This document shows, one piece after another, positions 32,884 through 35,417 of a stretch of DNA of 35,417 bases. Source of the DNA: an uncultured Ectothiorhodospiraceae bacterium. GTDB taxonomy: Bacteria; Pseudomonadota; Gammaproteobacteria; CAMYNG01. Numbering within the stretch: position 1 is the stretch's first letter; every line of letters starts with the position of its first letter. The translations under genes were made by a program, and so were the position numbers. The notes beneath the pieces were generated by a model that was not told the DNA's origin, searched no databases, and saw only the letters and a program-made list of their open reading frames with translations. The stretch spans positions 1 to 35,417 of the forward strand of contig CAMYNG010000021.1 of the NCBI GenBank assembly GCA_947259765.1. The letters run 5' to 3'.

Positions 32884-33801
32884 GTGGCTAAAACACACAA
32901 CACGCGTGCTGATCAGCTGGCCGCCACGCGAGATGCCTTGTCCCTTACCGATGAAGCCATTCAAGCTCAGGTGGCCGCCGCATTGCAGGAGGATGTCGGT
33001 CCCGGAGATGTCACTGCAGCACTACTCGATGAGCGCAAAATCGTTAACGCTTCAATCATAAGCCGAGAACCTGCCACCGTGTGCGGCGGACCCTGGCTTG
33101 AAGCGGTCTTTCTGGCCTTGGATCCTGAGATGCAAATACGCTGGCTTCATTCAGAAGGTGACGTAGTAAACGCCGGCGGCGAAGTATGCAAAATCAGTGG
33201 GTCGGTACGTAGCTTGCTTAGCGGAGAGCGCACCGCGCTGAACTTTCTCCAGACACTGTCCGGCACCGCCACCACGACACGTCGCTATGTTGATGCCGTC
33301 GCCGGCACCCATGTGCAGTTGTTGGACACGCGCAAAACATTACCGGGCCTTCGACTCGCGCAGAAGTATGCGGTGGTCTGTGGTGGTGGCCAAAACCACC
33401 GCCTCGGCTTGTACGACATGATACTAATCAAGGAAAATCATATCGCCGCCGCCGGTTCCATCCCGTCTGCCTTGAAACGCGCGCGTAGCCTCCCCAGCAG
33501 TCGAACCGGCAAGCAAGCCGACGAACTCGGCATCGAAATCGAAATCGAAAACCTTTCGCAACTCGAACAGGCACTCAACGCAGGCGCAAATCGGATTCTG
33601 CTCGATAACATGAACCTGGCAGACCTGCGCGAGGCCGTAAACCTGGCCGCGGGCCGTGCGCAACTGGAAGCCTCTGGCAACGTAACACTTGAAAATATAA
33701 GGAAAATTGCCGAAACGGGGGTAGAATTTATCTCCGTTGGCAGTCTCACCAAGCATCTTCACGCGGTCGATTTCTCTTTGCGGCTCAACCCGCCAAGTTA
33801 A
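32884..33801 (+). CDS. nadC: Quinolinate phosphoribosyltransferase NadC
   Basis: A 305-residue enzyme of NAD synthesis that converts quinolinate and PRPP to nicotinate mononucleotide. Family motifs are LQEDVGPGDVTAALL, LSGERTALNFLQTLSG, LLDTRKTLPGLRLAQKYAV, GGGQNHRLGLYDMILIKENH, EIEIENLSQLEQAL and the final GVEFISVGSLTKH. Length is slightly above normal because of about 20 extra N-terminal residues; the GTG start 11 bases after the last lipoprotein gene has no clear ribosome site. In E. coli nadC adjoins ampD; here it is eight kilobases away from ampDE and follows lipoprotein genes. Confidence 0.96.
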   Translation: MAKTHNTRADQLAATRDALSLTDEAIQAQVAAALQEDVGPGDVTAALLDERKIVNASIISREPATVCGGPWLEAVFLALDPEMQIRWLHSEGDVVNAGGEVCKISGSVRSLLSGERTALNFLQTLSGTATTTRRYVDAVAGTHVQLLDTRKTLPGLRLAQKYAVVCGGGQNHRLGLYDMILIKENHIAAAGSIPSALKRARSLPSSRTGKQADELGIEIEIENLSQLEQALNAGANRILLDNMNLADLREAVNLAAGRAQLEASGNVTLENIRKIAETGVEFISVGSLTKHLHAVDFSLRLNPPS

Positions 33802-33827
33802 TGTTCCAGGATGACTAATCCATCGGC

Positions 33828-33852
33828 GTAGTTGACGAATGCGGCCGGGTCA
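33828..33852 (+). promoter_or_regulatory. Candidate IscR type-1 operator
   Basis: The site contains TAGTTGAC, an AA two bases further on, and CGGGT at the correct distance. It fits the remembered type-1 consensus ATASYYGACTRWWWYAGTCRRSTAT at about 17 of 25 positions. It covers the -35 hexamer of the iscR promoter, the right place for autorepression by [2Fe-2S]-IscR. Confidence 0.5.
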
Positions 33853-33860
33853 CTTATACC
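33832..33860 (+). promoter_or_regulatory. iscR: Candidate iscR promoter
   Basis: TTGACG (33832-33837) and TATACC (33855-33860) with a 17-base spacer. Transcription would start near 33867. The -10 overlaps the left arm of an inverted repeat whose right arm carries the ribosome site. Confidence 0.6.
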
Positions 33861-33895
33861 TACTATCATAGAGGGTTTTCCCCATTCAGTAGGTA
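33857..33895 (+). repeat. Inverted repeat spanning the iscR -10 and ribosome site
   Basis: Perfect arms TACCTACT (33857-33864) and AGTAGGTA (33888-33895), with a small GGG-TTTT-CCC hairpin between them. The right arm includes AGG, the likely Shine-Dalgarno of iscR. With the predicted start of transcription near 33867 the left arm would not be in the RNA, so a DNA operator is more likely than an RNA hairpin. Confidence 0.5.
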
Positions 33896-33902
33896 AAATG
33901 CA

Positions 33903-34358
33903 ATGAGACTGTCAACCAAAGGCCGATATGCCGTTACCGCCATGATGGAAATTGCCATGCGCCAGGACAACGGTCCTGTTACGCTGGCGGACATTTCCGC
34001 CATTCAGGGTATCTCCAATTCCTACCTTGAACAGTTGTTCGCCATGTTGCGAAAAAACGGTCTGGTTAAAGGTGTTCGCGGGCCCCGCGGTGGCTATCGC
34101 TTGGCGAAGGCTTCAAACGAAATCACGGTTGCCGACATTATCACGGCCGTGGATGAGAAAATCGAAACCATGCGCTGTGAAGGCCGCGGCGATTGCCAGG
34201 ATGGCGAGCGTTGCCTGACCCATGAACTATGGTCTGAACTGAGCGAGCAGTTGTATAATTTTCTCAACGGAATTACGTTGTCTGACTACGTCGACAAGCC
34301 ACGCATCAAGGCGATCGCCGAACAACGCGAGGCGGGTTTACAGATTCGTACGGGTTAA
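33903..34358 (+). CDS. iscR: Iron-sulfur cluster regulator IscR
   Basis: A 151-residue Rrf2-family winged-helix regulator. MRLSTKGRYAVTAMMEIA is the typical start. A recognition helix (SNSYLEQLFAMLRKNGLVKGVRGPRGGYRLA) is followed by the cluster ligands Cys92, Cys98 and Cys104, with His107, at the same positions as in E. coli IscR. Holo-IscR would repress, and apo-IscR would act at other sites. iscS, iscU and iscA do not follow, and the gene ends against a convergent gene. This makes it a stand-alone iscR, or the isc genes are elsewhere. Confidence 0.95.
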   Translation: MRLSTKGRYAVTAMMEIAMRQDNGPVTLADISAIQGISNSYLEQLFAMLRKNGLVKGVRGPRGGYRLAKASNEITVADIITAVDEKIETMRCEGRGDCQDGERCLTHELWSELSEQLYNFLNGITLSDYVDKPRIKAIAEQREAGLQIRTG

Positions 34359-35171
34359 CTAGCGGTCGCGGTTACGGCTTAGTGATTTTAGCGATTGTAG
34401 CAGACCGCGATTTTGTTCCTCGGCTTGCTCCTGCTCACGCGCGGCTTGTTCGGCTTCCCTAAGTTCCTGCTCACGGCGCAGTTGTTCTTCTTGCACCTTT
34501 TTCTGCAATGCCTGGCGGGTTTCGCTCGGGATATCCAGACGCATAAACTCCATGTCTTCCCGCACGATGAAACGTGCCAGTTTATCGAAGAATTCCTCAT
34601 CTAAATCAGCCGGGCTCACCTGAAACTCGCGGCTGACAAAATCGTCCACGTTGCGCACACCCACCAACACAAGCGAACGCGCAATATCCGCGGTTAAGTT
34701 AACACTGATGGGAATTTCACTTTTCACGAAGAAACGCGCATCCGTCACGGTATGTGTGCTATCCATAGTCTCGCGGTGCTGGAAAGTCATCCCCGTGCCG
34801 CGCAGGTAATCAATATACCGGTTTATGGATTTTTTGCCGTGCACGCCGAACTCGTAGTTATCCTCACCCCGACACACATACCGCAACATAATCTGCTGCA
34901 TGTTCTGGCGACTGTCCACCTTCACTTCATAGGCTTCCTGTTTCAGGCCATGAAGCTCGCCAAATCCCTTAAGCACGTATCGTCCTTCAATATCGGGCTT
35001 GACGTAGTTTAAGTGGTCAACCATTTGTGACAAATAGGTATAACAGGATTCCAGTCGCGGCAGCATCTCCGTGCGATAGAATTTCTCTCGCTGCGCTTGC
35101 AACTCCTGCTCGGCATGATCCTCAGCCTGGCGTGTTTCGGCTTGTTTACGAAGTTCGTCCAGATAACCCAC
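34359..35171 (-). CDS. Conserved-looking coiled-coil protein, function unknown
   Basis: A 270-residue soluble protein that I do not recognise. The N-terminal 30 residues and the C-terminal 50 (about 218-260) are charged, Glu/Gln/Arg-rich coiled coils. The middle (about 40-200) looks globular, with mixed strands and helices (for example YVLKGFGELHGLKQEAYEVKV and RSLVLVGVRNVDDFVSREFQV). There is no signal peptide or membrane segment. Translation starts at GTG after GGGGGAAG. The stop codon is directly adjacent to the iscR stop, with no base between, so the two converge and any terminator must lie inside the coding sequences. Confidence 0.8.
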   Translation of the reverse strand: MGYLDELRKQAETRQAEDHAEQELQAQREKFYRTEMLPRLESCYTYLSQMVDHLNYVKPDIEGRYVLKGFGELHGLKQEAYEVKVDSRQNMQQIMLRYVCRGEDNYEFGVHGKKSINRYIDYLRGTGMTFQHRETMDSTHTVTDARFFVKSEIPISVNLTADIARSLVLVGVRNVDDFVSREFQVSPADLDEEFFDKLARFIVREDMEFMRLDIPSETRQALQKKVQEEQLRREQELREAEQAAREQEQAEEQNRGLLQSLKSLSRNRDR

Positions 35172-35417
35172 GTACCACTTCCCCCAGAATGTCGATAATT
35201 CCCTTAAAACCTTATCGGCATGTGCACACGAGTTTTTAGCCTACCCCGAGTCTATGAGTTAACTAGTTGTTCCGAAAATTGGCCCAATTAAAATAAGCTG
35301 ATCAGGTCTCCTGTCTTCCTGTGGCAAGACTCTTTCGGCAGCACGACTGCAGGGATGCAGGAGGTAGAGCAACGCAGGACGCAGTTGCCGAGGGATGCTG
35401 CCGTGAAGCCTACAGGG
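35172..35417. other. Intergenic DNA at the window end, with palindromic repeat
   Basis: No gene is seen. From about 35336 the sequence becomes a nest of short palindromes: CGGCAGCA (35336-35343) pairs with TGCTGCCG (35396-35403), and CTGCA-GGGA-TGCAG forms an internal hairpin (35347-35360). The word GGGATG occurs twice in equivalent places. It looks like a dispersed intergenic repeat that continues past the window. Confidence 0.5.

Noticed and set aside
1-35417. CRISPR array, tRNA or rRNA genes, prophage or transposase genes
   Set aside because: No regularly spaced direct repeats, cloverleaf sequences, rRNA signatures or transposase/integrase frames were seen on reading both strands. A covariance-model scan was not possible.

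Overview
The window is a stretch of chromosome from a gammaproteobacterium of moderate GC. The evidence is the gene set: ptsP next to rppH, an AmpD/AmpE pair, an IscR with the C92/C98/C104 pattern, LpoB/LPP20-type lipoproteins, and cobinamide-salvage genes behind a cobalamin riboswitch. I see no rRNA, tRNA, CRISPR array, complete insertion sequence or phage genes. The genus cannot be fixed from the sequence.

Layout. 1-3397 (minus): a PilB/GspE-type ATPase, a small encapsulated-ferritin-like protein with no encapsulin beside it, and a membrane histidine kinase cut by the window edge. 3444-6358 (minus): ptsP and rppH. 6553-9041 (plus): a HAD-IB phosphatase, then the permease and ATPase of a vitamin B12-type ABC importer. 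9057-12635 (minus): a 1192-residue Cache-PAS-PAS-PAS-GGDEF-EAL protein. 13121-14213: a DUF3775 protein behind an FNR/ANR-like box, and an orphan ParA ATPase whose upstream region carries a perfect palindrome. 14736-18334 (plus): cobalamin riboswitch, btuB, a TonB and a PduO-type adenosyltransferase. 18418-22379 (minus): cobU, cobT, cobC, cobS, btuF. Together with btuCD these form an uptake and cobinamide-salvage set for B12, with no corrin-ring synthesis genes in the window.

22534-23295 (plus) is an unassigned Rossmann-fold protein, followed by a nested palindromic intergenic repeat. 23540-27336 (minus) is a tight six-gene run, mostly with overlapping or very close ends: two tandem DUF1538 membrane proteins, a PII-like protein, a two-CBS protein, then AmpD and AmpE. 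It is the best candidate for an undescribed system: a paired membrane protein with two likely nucleotide-sensing soluble partners, joined to peptidoglycan recycling. A sodium:alanine/glycine symporter is divergent from it.

29261-33801 (plus): four lipoprotein genes (LPP20-like, LpoB-like, COG3014-like, LPP20-like) followed by nadC. 33903-34358 is iscR without iscSUA, with a recognisable IscR-type operator in its promoter. It ends base-to-base against a convergent gene for a coiled-coil protein of unknown function. The last 90 bases are palindromic, repeat-like DNA that runs off the window.
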